Shown piece after piece: positions 41,075 through 50,045 of a DNA stretch of 64,000 nt. The notes under the pieces are model-generated. The model did not search any database. It had not been told where the DNA came from and saw only the letters and a program-made list of their open reading frames with translations. Location of the stretch: the NCBI GenBank assembly GCA_013041925.1, contig JABDRB010000029.1, positions 1 through 64,000 of the forward strand. Reading direction: 5' to 3'. Made by a program: the position numbers and the translations under genes. Each line of letters begins with the position of its first letter. The stretch's first letter is position 1. This DNA is from Akkermansiaceae bacterium (GTDB lineage: Bacteria > Verrucomicrobiota > Verrucomicrobiia > Verrucomicrobiales > Akkermansiaceae).

Positions 41075-44000
41075 TTATTTGTTGAGAGTTTCGTCCATGT
41101 TGAGGATCTGGTTTGCCACCATGGTTAAAGCGGCGAGATCTGTTGGGGATAGATGAGGGTCTGGTTTGGACTCACCCACGGTGATCAATTTTTGAGCGGC
41201 TTCCGGTGTCGTGGTGAATTTTTTCTTAGCCCGATCGAAGGTGCGTTTGACGATGATGAGTTCGTCGTTGTTCATGGGACGAGCAAGAAGTGCTACGGCC
41301 ATGGCATGGATACGAGCGTCGGGTGATTTGGCTTCTTTCATGACGCGCTCGGCAAGGCGTCGGGATGCTTCCACAAACTGAGGGTCGTTCATCAGGACAA
41401 ACGCCTGCAGGGGGGTGTTGGTTAACTCTCTGCGAACGCAGGAAATTTCTCTGACTGGGGCGTTGAGGATATCCATGGCCGGGTGGGGTGCGGTACGTTT
41501 CCAGAAGGTGTAGAGCGAGCGGCGGTAAAGACTCTCTCCTGTGTCGCGCTGGTATTTTTTGGTGTTCGAGCTGGGCATGGCCACGGCCGACCAAATACCT
41601 TCTGGTTGGTAGGGTTTGACGGAAGGTCCGCCGACCTTGTGATGGAGCAATTGGGAGGCTTTGAGGGCGAGGTCACGGATTTGCTCGGCATCGAGGCGGT
41701 ATCGTGGTCCTCGTGAGAGCAGGATATTCTCTGGATCGATTTTGAGGTGATTGTCGGTGATGACGGAGCGTTGGCGGTAGGTTGAGGAGGTGACGATGGT
41801 GCGCAGCAGGTGGTGGAGATCCCAATTGTTTTCCACGAAATCGACGGCGAGCCAATCGAGGAGCTTGGGGTGGCTGGGGCGGGCACCCATGACGCCGAAG
41901 TCGCCCGTGGTTTCAACGATGCCGCGACCGAAGAGGTAATACCAGTAGCGGTTGACGGTGATCCGTGCAGGGAGTGGATTCTCGGGCATGGTGAGCCACT
42001 GAGCGAGGCCGAGTCGGTTTTTAGGCAGATCTCCCATGGGTGGGAGGGATGCGGGGGTGTCTGGGAAAACCTGATCTAGTTTCTCAGTGTAATTGCCACG
42101 ACTCAGGATGTGAGCGAAGGGTTTTTTATCCACATTTTCCTTCATGACCAAGGTGACGGGCGCTTTGCTGTCGTGGGTCTTCTTTTTCTGTTTGAGTGTC
42201 GCAATTTTTTGGCTGAGCTCGATGCTTTGGTGATCGATGGTGCCGAAGTAATGATCTCGGATTTTCTGGAGTTGTTGAGCATCGGGTGATGGCAGTGCCA
42301 TCAACTGATCGATCAGGGAGTGCTTGCCGAGGGTGAGGCATTCTTCTGGAGTGAGGGTGCGGTTGTAGATCTGGAGTCCGGTGACCTTCATGGAGCGTGC
42401 ATGGGGCGCCTTGTGGCGGCGGCCAATGGTGAGCGGGGTGTTGTTTGTGATGCTGCCATTGAGGCTGTCCCTGATGATGCCGAGTTTGACCGATTTGCCG
42501 TTGATGTAGATTTTCAAACCTGACGCTTTACGGCTGCCATCGTAGGTGACCATGGCGTGGAACCAGGTCTTGTGTGGGAATGCGTCTTTCATGATCACCT
42601 TCAGGGAGTCGTCAGGGAATTCGCTGATGATGTGCGCATAAAGTTTGTTGCCATTGACCCAGAGGTCAAAGCCGCGGTTATGATGATCGATGTCGATCTT
42701 CGCAATGAGTCCGGCGATTCCTCGGTTTGGGAGGTTGAGCCATGCGCCGTAGGAAAATGCTTGGTCGCTCTCGAAAGATGGGGCTGGCTGGACGATGATG
42801 GCATTGTCCTGAAGGTGTGCGGCCTTGGCGATGGGTCCATCGGTCCATTGAACGGGTTTTTCGGTAGTGTGTTTGATGCCAGAGCTATCGATGATGCCTT
42901 TGTCCTGGATTTGATTGAGTGGGAGTTCGAGGACAGGGGCGGGGAGGCTGTGTGTGTGAGGCGTGCGAGATTGTTGCGTTTCGAGCCATTGTTGGAAATC
43001 GGGTTCGGACGTTTTTTGGTGCTCGGCGAGTGTTTTTTCCGTATGGGTAATTTGTTGGGCGAGTGATGCGGATGTGATTTGCTCCTCCTTAGTCTGCACC
43101 ATGACGTTCGGCGGGTGCTGCGCATTGTTGCGATCGAGCGCTGACATCGGGGTGTTGCGGAAAAATGCGGTGAGTTGGTAGTTTTCTTTGGTGGAAATGG
43201 CATCGAACTTATGGTCGTGGCATGCGGCGCATCCGGTGGTCAGGCCAAGCCATGCGGCGGCGGTGGTGTCGGTTCGGTCTTGCGCGTAGATGGCATTGTA
43301 TTCCTCGGCAATGGCGCCCCCTTCTCCGGTAGTGGGCAGGCAGCGATTGAAGCCGGTGGCGATGATTTGATCGAGTGTGGCATCGGGCATCATATCACCT
43401 GCCATCTGCTCACGCGTGAATTGGTCAAAGGGCATGTTTTTTTTGAATGCCTTGATCACCCAGTCACGGTAGGGCCAGATTGAGCGGTAGTTATCGATAT
43501 GAATCCCATGGGTGTCGGCGTAGCGAGCGACATCGAGCCAGTGGCGGGCCCAGTGCTCTGCGTAGGCGTCGGTCTTGAGTAGTTGATCGACGGTCTCGTT
43601 GTAGACGGTATCAAATTCGCGTGGGTCGTTGAGTCGATTCTCGAGTTCCTCTGCGGTAGGAGGGAGGCCTGTAAGGTCAAAGAAGAGTCGGCGGTAGAGG
43701 CGTGCGGGTTTTTCCTGTGGGCTGGGTTGGAGGCCGGATTTTTCAAATGCGGCAGCAACAAAGGAATCGATAGGATGGTTTCTTGCCCAGTCCTTGTTAT
43801 CGACTTCGGGGAGGGCTTGTTTTTCGGGAGCGATGTAGGCCCAGTGGTCCTCGAAGGCGGCGCCCTCTTCGATCCAGCGGCGGATCAGGGTGATTTCCTC
43901 GGGTTTCATGATTTTTCCATGCGGGTTGTGATCCGGATGGGGAGGCATGACCTTCTCCTTGTCGTCAGACTCGAGCAGTTCGATGAGGTAAGATGCGTCT

Positions 44001-44335
44001 GGTTTGCCTTTGATGATGACGGGTTTGCCATTTTCACGGGCTGTGAACGCGTCCTCCTCCAGATCGAGGCGTAGGGGGTTTTTTTCAGGCTGACGGGAAC
44101 CGGCGTCCGGTCCGTGGCAGTGGTAGCAGTAGGATGAAAGGATCGGCTGAATGTGCTCGTTAAACGAGACGGGGAGCCCTGCTTTGACGTTGACCGTTGA
44201 GTTTGCCTGCTGGGGTGGGGGCGATTGGCTTGGTGCTGAATCGGTCGATTGTGAATCGTCTTTCTCCTTATTTTTTTCGCACGAGACCAGAGCAAGACAT
44301 GCAATGGAGCAAATGAAGATGGTGGGTTTCAGCAT
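41075..44335 (-). CDS. Lipoprotein PSCyt1 / DUF1549 / LamG / DUF1553 protein
   Basis: A 1086-residue protein with a lipoprotein signal (lipobox LVSC, C19). PSCyt1 domain with haem-c motif C70-YHC-H74; DUF1549 (about 165-390) with a second CxxCH in CAACHDHKFDAI; a LamG/concanavalin-like insertion (about 490-660; FSYGAWLNLPNRG, DLWVNGNKLYAHI, TWFHAMVTYDG, GLKIYINGKSV); and DUF1553 (about 770-1060; RYWYYLFGRGIVETTGDFGVMG). The LamG module is absent from the paralogue at 33774-36665 and may bind a polysaccharide. The lipid anchor also differs from that paralogue's cleavable signal peptide. It heads a unit with its DUF1501 partner. Confidence 0.9.
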   Translation of the reverse strand: MLKPTIFICSIACLALVSCEKNKEKDDSQSTDSAPSQSPPPQQANSTVNVKAGLPVSFNEHIQPILSSYCYHCHGPDAGSRQPEKNPLRLDLEEDAFTARENGKPVIIKGKPDASYLIELLESDDKEKVMPPHPDHNPHGKIMKPEEITLIRRWIEEGAAFEDHWAYIAPEKQALPEVDNKDWARNHPIDSFVAAAFEKSGLQPSPQEKPARLYRRLFFDLTGLPPTAEELENRLNDPREFDTVYNETVDQLLKTDAYAEHWARHWLDVARYADTHGIHIDNYRSIWPYRDWVIKAFKKNMPFDQFTREQMAGDMMPDATLDQIIATGFNRCLPTTGEGGAIAEEYNAIYAQDRTDTTAAAWLGLTTGCAACHDHKFDAISTKENYQLTAFFRNTPMSALDRNNAQHPPNVMVQTKEEQITSASLAQQITHTEKTLAEHQKTSEPDFQQWLETQQSRTPHTHSLPAPVLELPLNQIQDKGIIDSSGIKHTTEKPVQWTDGPIAKAAHLQDNAIIVQPAPSFESDQAFSYGAWLNLPNRGIAGLIAKIDIDHHNRGFDLWVNGNKLYAHIISEFPDDSLKVIMKDAFPHKTWFHAMVTYDGSRKASGLKIYINGKSVKLGIIRDSLNGSITNNTPLTIGRRHKAPHARSMKVTGLQIYNRTLTPEECLTLGKHSLIDQLMALPSPDAQQLQKIRDHYFGTIDHQSIELSQKIATLKQKKKTHDSKAPVTLVMKENVDKKPFAHILSRGNYTEKLDQVFPDTPASLPPMGDLPKNRLGLAQWLTMPENPLPARITVNRYWYYLFGRGIVETTGDFGVMGARPSHPKLLDWLAVDFVENNWDLHHLLRTIVTSSTYRQRSVITDNHLKIDPENILLSRGPRYRLDAEQIRDLALKASQLLHHKVGGPSVKPYQPEGIWSAVAMPSSNTKKYQRDTGESLYRRSLYTFWKRTAPHPAMDILNAPVREISCVRRELTNTPLQAFVLMNDPQFVEASRRLAERVMKEAKSPDARIHAMAVALLARPMNNDELIIVKRTFDRAKKKFTTTPEAAQKLITVGESKPDPHLSPTDLAALTMVANQILNMDETLNK

Positions 44336-44510
44336 GGAAATAATGAATGGGTGGCGGCATGAAAAGCATTCTTGGGCTGATCCAGCATTAGGCAGTGCGG
44401 GATCGCTTTAAGATGAAGCATACGTGCCGAAATTCAAATTATTTCGTCAAATGTCTGCGTTTGTGGCGCAACACGGTGGTGTTCCTGTTCCCCCAAGAAG
44501 TGGCCGCGTT

Positions 44511-46400
44511 TTATGTGAGGTAGGGGGTGACCAAGTTGATGGCGTTGTCAGCGGTCAGGCCGTGTTTTTCACGGAGTTCATCGACCTTGCCGTGATCGAC
44601 AAATTGATCGGGCCAGCCGATACGGACGACTGGGGTGTGGATATCGTTGTCGCTGAGGAGTTCGACGACGCTGGCGCCGAAGCCGTTGGCGAGCACGTGG
44701 TCTTCCATGGTGCAGACGATTTTACATTTCTCTGCGTATGTCTGGATAAGGTCAGCATCGAGGGGTTTGATGAATCGTGGGTTGATGAGAGCGACGGAGT
44801 GGCCGAGTGCTTCGAGTTGCTCCTTGGTTTCAAGTGCGGTTTCATACATGTGGCCGAGGCTGATGATGGCGACATCGCTGCCGTCTTGAATGACTTCACC
44901 TTGGCCTATTTCCAGCATTACGGGTTCGGCCTTCGGGCGGGTGCCCATACCGGCGCCGCGTGGGTAGCGGATGGCGGTGGGGCCGTCATCGTAGTTGGCC
45001 ATGGTCCAGAGCATGTCGATGAATTCGTCTTCATCCTTCGCCTGCATGTGGATGAGGCCGGGGACAGCGCGCAGGTAGGCGATGTCAAAGAGTCCGTGGT
45101 GGGTTGGGCCATCGTCGCCGCTGAGTCCGCCGCGATCCATGCAGAGTCTAACGGGGAGGTTTTGCAGTGCGATATCGTGGATGATCATATCGATCGCACG
45201 TTGCATGAAGGTCGAGTAGATGGCGAGGAAGGGGCGGAAGCCTTGGGTGGCGTGGCCACAGGCAAAGAGAGCGGCATGTTCCTCGGCGATACCGACATCA
45301 AAGTAGCGTTCGTTGATTTCCTCTTTAAAGATTTCGAGTTTGGTTCCGCCGGGCATCGCGGCGGTGATCGCGGTGATTTTGGGATCTTTTTTGGCGAAGT
45401 CGGTGACGGCGCGGCCGAAGAGCTCGGAGTATGATGGCGTTTCGGCGGCGGCGGTGGAGCCGTCCTCAATTTTGTAAGTGCCGAGGCCGTGGAATTTTCC
45501 GGGGTTGGCGAGAGCTGGATCGTAACCGCGTCCTTTTTCGGTGATGATGTGAAGGATGACAGGTTCGTTTTGGGTTTTAAGGTGCTCGAACGTGCGGATG
45601 AGTAGCGGGAGGTCGTGGCCATCGATGGGGCCGTAATAGCGCATCCCAAATTTTTCGAAGAGGACGTTGGGGACGATCAGGTTTTTGGTATTACGTTCGA
45701 CCTTGTGGGCAAATTTACGGACGCTCTCGCCACCGATTTTTCCGACAAATTCTGCGGCTTTGTGTCTGACGGAGGAAAATGTCGGGTGGGTTTGCAGGGC
45801 GTTGAAGTACTTTGCCATGGCTCCGACGTTGCGGTCGATCGACCACTCGTTGTCATTGAGGACGACGATGAATTTTTTGGTGGTTTCCTCCACGTTATTC
45901 ATTGCTTCGAGGGTGGTGCCACAGGTGAAAGCGGCATCGCCAGCGACGGCGACAACGTGATTATCATCGCCCTTGAGGTCACGGGCGGAGGCCATGCCCA
46001 GTGCTGCGGAAAGGGCGGTGCCTGCATGGCCAGCGCCATAGCAGTCGTGTTCGGACTCGGTGCGAAGCAGGAAGCCATTGAGGCCACCTGGTGTGCGGAT
46101 GGTGTGGATGGTGTCGGCGCGGCCGGTCAGCATCTTGTGGACGTACCCTTGGTGGGAGACGTCGAAGAGGAATTTGTCTTCAGGGCTATCAAAGACGCGG
46201 TGGAGGGCGACGGTGAGCTCGATGACACCGAGGTTCGGGCCGAGGTGTCCACCTGTGCGAGACAGGGAGTGGATGAGGGTGTGCCGGATTTCTTCGCAGA
46301 GGTTATCGAGTTGGTCATCGGGCAGTGCCTTGACATCCTCGGGGCCATGAATCTGAGAGAGAAGTTCGGGGAGTTCAAAAGAGCCGGATTTCGTCGTCAT
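44511..46400 (-). CDS. dxs: 1-deoxy-D-xylulose-5-phosphate synthase DXS
   Basis: A 629-residue thiamine-diphosphate enzyme joining pyruvate and glyceraldehyde-3-phosphate, the first step of the MEP isoprenoid pathway. The start at 46400 (MTTKSGSFELPELL) is favoured; upstream frame lies in xseB. Family motifs: SLSRTGGHLGPNLGVIELTVALH, DVSHQGYVHKMLTGR, AGHAGTALSAALGMASAR, GDAAFTCGTTLEAMNN (the TPP GD...N motif), NDNEWSID, then the transketolase pyrimidine part DVGIAEEHAALFACG with catalytic glutamate, and DRGGLSGDDGPTHHG. The first 26 bp overlap the end of xseB, implying translational coupling. Confidence 0.95.
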   Translation of the reverse strand: MTTKSGSFELPELLSQIHGPEDVKALPDDQLDNLCEEIRHTLIHSLSRTGGHLGPNLGVIELTVALHRVFDSPEDKFLFDVSHQGYVHKMLTGRADTIHTIRTPGGLNGFLLRTESEHDCYGAGHAGTALSAALGMASARDLKGDDNHVVAVAGDAAFTCGTTLEAMNNVEETTKKFIVVLNDNEWSIDRNVGAMAKYFNALQTHPTFSSVRHKAAEFVGKIGGESVRKFAHKVERNTKNLIVPNVLFEKFGMRYYGPIDGHDLPLLIRTFEHLKTQNEPVILHIITEKGRGYDPALANPGKFHGLGTYKIEDGSTAAAETPSYSELFGRAVTDFAKKDPKITAITAAMPGGTKLEIFKEEINERYFDVGIAEEHAALFACGHATQGFRPFLAIYSTFMQRAIDMIIHDIALQNLPVRLCMDRGGLSGDDGPTHHGLFDIAYLRAVPGLIHMQAKDEDEFIDMLWTMANYDDGPTAIRYPRGAGMGTRPKAEPVMLEIGQGEVIQDGSDVAIISLGHMYETALETKEQLEALGHSVALINPRFIKPLDADLIQTYAEKCKIVCTMEDHVLANGFGASVVELLSDNDIHTPVVRIGWPDQFVDHGKVDELREKHGLTADNAINLVTPYLT

Positions 46401-46704
46401 TATTATCGTTAGATTCTTGAGTGCTTTCTGTTGAGCTCTCTTGGGTTGAGTTATTACGGGGGCCTTCCTTACTTTGTGTGGAAGGTTTGAGGGTGATGAG
46501 TTCGAGTCTTTTGCGAGCATCGTCAAGGACGGCCTCGCAATGCGAGATGAGGGCAGCACCGCGCTCGTAATGGGTGATGAGCTTTTCCAGTGGAAGTTGT
46601 CCGGATTCCATGGTGTCCACCATTGTTTCAAGCTCTTCCAGAGCGACCTCAAAGCTGGGTGCTTTTTCTGCTGGGGAAGGATTTTCTTTTTTTGGATTGG
46701 ACAT
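46375..46704 (-). CDS. xseB: Exodeoxyribonuclease VII small subunit XseB
   Basis: A 109-residue protein. The XseB core is SFEVALEELETMVDTMESGQLPLEKLITHYERGAALISHCEAVLDDARKRLELI (about 17-70); the remainder is a low-complexity Ser/Thr/Asn/Asp tail. Exonuclease VII degrades single-stranded DNA from both ends. The large subunit XseA is not in the window. xseB next to dxs is a common bacterial arrangement; here it overlaps dxs by 26 bp. Confidence 0.9.
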   Translation of the reverse strand: MSNPKKENPSPAEKAPSFEVALEELETMVDTMESGQLPLEKLITHYERGAALISHCEAVLDDARKRLELITLKPSTQSKEGPRNNSTQESSTESTQESNDNNDDEIRLF

Positions 46705-46724
46705 GGTTTGAAAGGAAAAAAAGA

Positions 46725-48542
46725 TTACTCGGGGGATTCGACGACTGGTCTGCTTGAGTAATACGTGATGTAGCCGTAGCTGAAGAGAGGTTGCTTGTGT
46801 TGATAGCGTTGGGACAATGACTTGAACTGGGGGTGTAAGTCGATAAAGTTAGGTGAGTAGCCAAATCTTGCCCAGGCGCCATACACGAGTGGGTAAAGAT
46901 CACCGTAGTTGGCGTTTGGTGATCCGGTGCTGAGGATTTTATCGCTGTTAAAGGAGTAGGGGGAGATGACGATTCCGCTGACGGGGTTTTGTTGGTTGCT
47001 GGCGAGGGTTTCGATTTCCTCGATCTGTTCGAGGTTTTTGGGGAGCCAGACGGACATGCGGTCGGCATACCATGCCACGGCCCATGGGGTGTCACTGATG
47101 ATGATGTCTTGGGGGGAGGTGTTATCAGCCAAGGTGCGATTGAATGCCTTGGGGAAGTAGGGGGGCCAGTTGGGGAATCCTCCGATGTTCTCTGCGTCGA
47201 TTCCCCGTTTGATGTTTTTGAACAAGGGGAGGGTCATGGGGCCTGCGCTGATGGCGACGATGAGGATGAGGTGAGCATAGCGGAGCGCATGCATGGACGG
47301 CGGGATGTTGAGTCGGGCCCACAGGATGGCGATCATGGCGAGGCCGTAGGCGGACATGAGGGGGGCGAACAGGATGTGGATTTGGTTGGAGTCCATGGCT
47401 CCGTTACGGATGCCGTAGATGGACATGCCGATGCCTGCGAAGATCCACATCAGCAGGATGAGCCAGCGGAATGATGCGAGTGTCGCGCGTTTGAACGGGT
47501 GCAGCAGGGCGATGAAGAAGATGGGGGCCACAAGAATGGCGCCAAAGTTCCGGTGCAGGTCGGATATTTGCCTGAGGGTGGTCGCCAGAATGTTGAGCAG
47601 GAGGCCTTGGAGGCCGAGTTCCTCTGTGGCGGGAGAGAGGGAGCGCATGATCGAGTCCTCGCCTGAGCCAAGGCCATTGTGGATGGCGTAGTAGGCTGTT
47701 CCGAACGGGCTGCCTGTGGGGGTGACATAAAGGAAGTAGACGACGGGAACGACGAACAGAGCCAGCATGCCGGCGAGGACGCCAGCGATGACGCCACGCG
47801 GTTTGAAGTAAACCGCGGTAAAGATCAGATAGCCGATGTACATCCAGAGTGTGATCCAGTGGGTAAGCACGAGAAGGCACATGAAGACACCGGAGATGAG
47901 GATCTGGCTCAAGGCCGATTTGTTTTCTTCTGCGTTCTCAATGGCGCGCCAGAGGAAGAACATGGAGCAAGAGAAGAGCATGAGCATGAGCATTTGCGGT
48001 AGACCTGACTGGGAGAGCTTCCACATGAGCTCGCAGAAGAGCATCAACAAGGCGGTGACCGAGGCGATGGTGGTATCAAATATCCTAGAGACAAGGAGGT
48101 AGTTGACCCCGATCGATATCAGGAAAAAAATGACGCAGGTTGCTGCGATGACGCGGTCGAGCTGGTAGATGTTTGATTTTTGGGGCATCCTCCAGCGTTT
48201 TCCGTCGTTGGCATCGGTGGCTTTGAGGACGGCTGCGTAGACGCAGGGGTTGAGTGGGGCGTGATAGGTATCTGGGAGGTTTTCCAAGCTGGGCTTTTCT
48301 TTGTTGGCGTCCTCCATCTGCTTGAGGGCAAGGGGGCGAATGACCTTGGTGGAGTATCCGTGTCCCCGTGCGATCTCCCGTCCGATTTGTGCTTGTTCCA
48401 TGCCGCGAGGTGCTGACAGGCCTTTAAAAGTAAAGAAGATGGAGATGATGGCGAGGCTGACGAGGACGACGAAGAAGGTTATCCGCCTGATGATGACGGC
48501 GGGGTCGTAGGTTATAGTCCCTGAAGGATTATGGTTGCTCAT
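46725..48542 (-). CDS. GT-C-like polytopic membrane protein (PMT/ArnT-type)
   Basis: A 605-residue membrane protein with about ten hydrophobic helices between residues 20 and 450 and a soluble C-terminal domain. The N-terminal loop GMEQAQIGREIARGHGYSTKVIRPLAL resembles the first periplasmic loop of GT39/ArnT-type glycosyltransferases, where an acidic residue (here E in place of the usual D) acts in catalysis. The predicted substrate would be a polyprenyl-phosphate sugar and an envelope acceptor; this is inference. It lies 20 bp upstream of xseB-dxs on the same strand, and no lipid-carrier gene is adjacent. Confidence 0.65.
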   Translation of the reverse strand: MSNHNPSGTITYDPAVIIRRITFFVVLVSLAIISIFFTFKGLSAPRGMEQAQIGREIARGHGYSTKVIRPLALKQMEDANKEKPSLENLPDTYHAPLNPCVYAAVLKATDANDGKRWRMPQKSNIYQLDRVIAATCVIFFLISIGVNYLLVSRIFDTTIASVTALLMLFCELMWKLSQSGLPQMLMLMLFSCSMFFLWRAIENAEENKSALSQILISGVFMCLLVLTHWITLWMYIGYLIFTAVYFKPRGVIAGVLAGMLALFVVPVVYFLYVTPTGSPFGTAYYAIHNGLGSGEDSIMRSLSPATEELGLQGLLLNILATTLRQISDLHRNFGAILVAPIFFIALLHPFKRATLASFRWLILLMWIFAGIGMSIYGIRNGAMDSNQIHILFAPLMSAYGLAMIAILWARLNIPPSMHALRYAHLILIVAISAGPMTLPLFKNIKRGIDAENIGGFPNWPPYFPKAFNRTLADNTSPQDIIISDTPWAVAWYADRMSVWLPKNLEQIEEIETLASNQQNPVSGIVISPYSFNSDKILSTGSPNANYGDLYPLVYGAWARFGYSPNFIDLHPQFKSLSQRYQHKQPLFSYGYITYYSSRPVVESPE

Positions 48543-48611
48543 GGGTGAGGGGGGGGCGAAAGGGTGGATGAGGGGGTGGGTGAGGGTGCGAAAGGACAGG
48601 AGGTGACCGGC

Positions 48612-50039
48612 TTAGACTTGGGGGTCGTTTTGAAGTTCCTTGAGTTTGCGTTGCAGGGTGCGGCGGCTTATGCCGAGCAGTTGGGCAGCATCGGTGCGGT
48701 TGTCGTCGGTGTGTTGGAGTGCGCGCTGGATCGTGCGCAGCTCCAGCGCATGCAAGTTGAATTCCCCCTCGGAGGCAAGCGAGTTTTCCTTCTTTTCGAA
48801 TATTTGCGGTGTATCAGGTGCTCCAGTAGAGGGGGCACCGTCTGCCGTGTTGAGGAAGTAGGGGAGGTGGTGGATCCCGATGATGGGGTCGTTACTCATC
48901 ACGACGCCGTGCTCGATGGCGGTGCGGAGTTCGCGGACGTTACCGGGCCACGGGTAGGATCTGAGTTGCGCGAGGGCTTGGTCGCTGAGGGGTTTGATTT
49001 CCTTGTTGTTCTCAAGGGAGAATTCTCGGAGGAAGGCTTGGGAGAGCAGGATGACATCCTCGGATCGGGCCCTTAATGTCGGCATCAGGACGCGGACGAC
49101 GTTGAGGCGAAAAAAGAGATCCTCGCGGAACTCGCCCTTACTGACGAGGCTGCGGAGGTTTTGATTGGTGGCGGTGATGACGCGGACATCGACATTGACG
49201 GGGGTGTTGGAGCCGACGCGCTCGATGGTGCGCTCGCCGAGGACACGGAGGAGTTTGACCTGAGTGGCTTGGTCGATTTCGCCGATTTCATCGAGGAAAA
49301 TGGTGCCTCCGTCGGCTTGTTCAAAGCGGCCGATCCGTTTCTGGGTGGCTCCGGTGAAGGCACCTTTTTCGTGGCCGAAGAGTTCGCTTTCCAAGAGTTG
49401 GGGTGAGAGTGCGGCGCAGTTGACCACGAGGAGCTTGTCGGCGGGTCGGCCGCTGAGTTGGTGGATGGCATGGGCGACGAGTTCCTTACCTGTGCCGCTT
49501 TCGCCCTCGATGAGCACGGTGGCACGTGTCGGGGCGACTTGGCTGACGAGGTCGCCAATGTGTTGCATGGCGGGGGATTTTCCGATGAGGCTTTCTAGTC
49601 CGTGTTTGCTGGTGCCACTTTTCTCGCGGAGGTCCTGGACTTCGTGTTCGAGGCGGACGTTATCTTTTTCGAGTGAGCGGCTGCGGAGGGCGCGGTTGAG
49701 GAGGAGTTCGACTTCGTCGAGGTTGAGGGGTTTGGTGACGAAGTTCCATGCACCGCGTCGCATGGCCTCTACGGCTGTATCGACGGAGCCGTAGGCGGTC
49801 ATCATGATGGCAACGGGTGGACGTGGCAGCGCGAGTGCTTGATCGAGGAGGTCCATGCCGCTGTCTCCTGCGAGTCGAAGGTCAGTGAGCAGGAGGTCGA
49901 TCGGCTCGGACTTGAGTAGCCCGATGGCTTGTTTGATGTCGGCGGCGACATAACAATCGAAGCGGTCCTCGAGGGCCATGCGCAAGCCGTCGCGGGTGGA
50001 TTTTTCATCATCGACGATGAGGAGTGTGGCGGAAGTCAT
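48612..50039 (-). CDS. NtrC-family sigma-54 response regulator
   Basis: A 475-residue regulator in the usual three parts. Receiver domain (1-120) with acidic pocket D10/D11, phospho-acceptor D53 (LLLTDLRL), T81 and K103. AAA+ sigma-54 interaction domain (about 150-390) with Walker A GESGTGKE (179-186), GAFTGA loop (226-231) and Walker B TIFLDEIGE. C-terminal Fis-type HTH (DAAQLLGISRRTLQRKLKEL). It should activate sigma-54 promoters when phosphorylated by the kinase encoded immediately upstream (6 bp gap). Target genes are not visible here. Confidence 0.95.
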   Translation of the reverse strand: MTSATLLIVDDEKSTRDGLRMALEDRFDCYVAADIKQAIGLLKSEPIDLLLTDLRLAGDSGMDLLDQALALPRPPVAIMMTAYGSVDTAVEAMRRGAWNFVTKPLNLDEVELLLNRALRSRSLEKDNVRLEHEVQDLREKSGTSKHGLESLIGKSPAMQHIGDLVSQVAPTRATVLIEGESGTGKELVAHAIHQLSGRPADKLLVVNCAALSPQLLESELFGHEKGAFTGATQKRIGRFEQADGGTIFLDEIGEIDQATQVKLLRVLGERTIERVGSNTPVNVDVRVITATNQNLRSLVSKGEFREDLFFRLNVVRVLMPTLRARSEDVILLSQAFLREFSLENNKEIKPLSDQALAQLRSYPWPGNVRELRTAIEHGVVMSNDPIIGIHHLPYFLNTADGAPSTGAPDTPQIFEKKENSLASEGEFNLHALELRTIQRALQHTDDNRTDAAQLLGISRRTLQRKLKELQNDPQV

Positions 50040-50045
50040 GGCTGA

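Noticed and set aside
44424-45434. A 336-codon plus-strand ORF
   Set aside because: Antisense to dxs; no motif, and dxs is unmistakable.
45615-46412. A 265-codon plus-strand ORF
   Set aside because: Antisense to the N-terminal half of dxs; no independent support.
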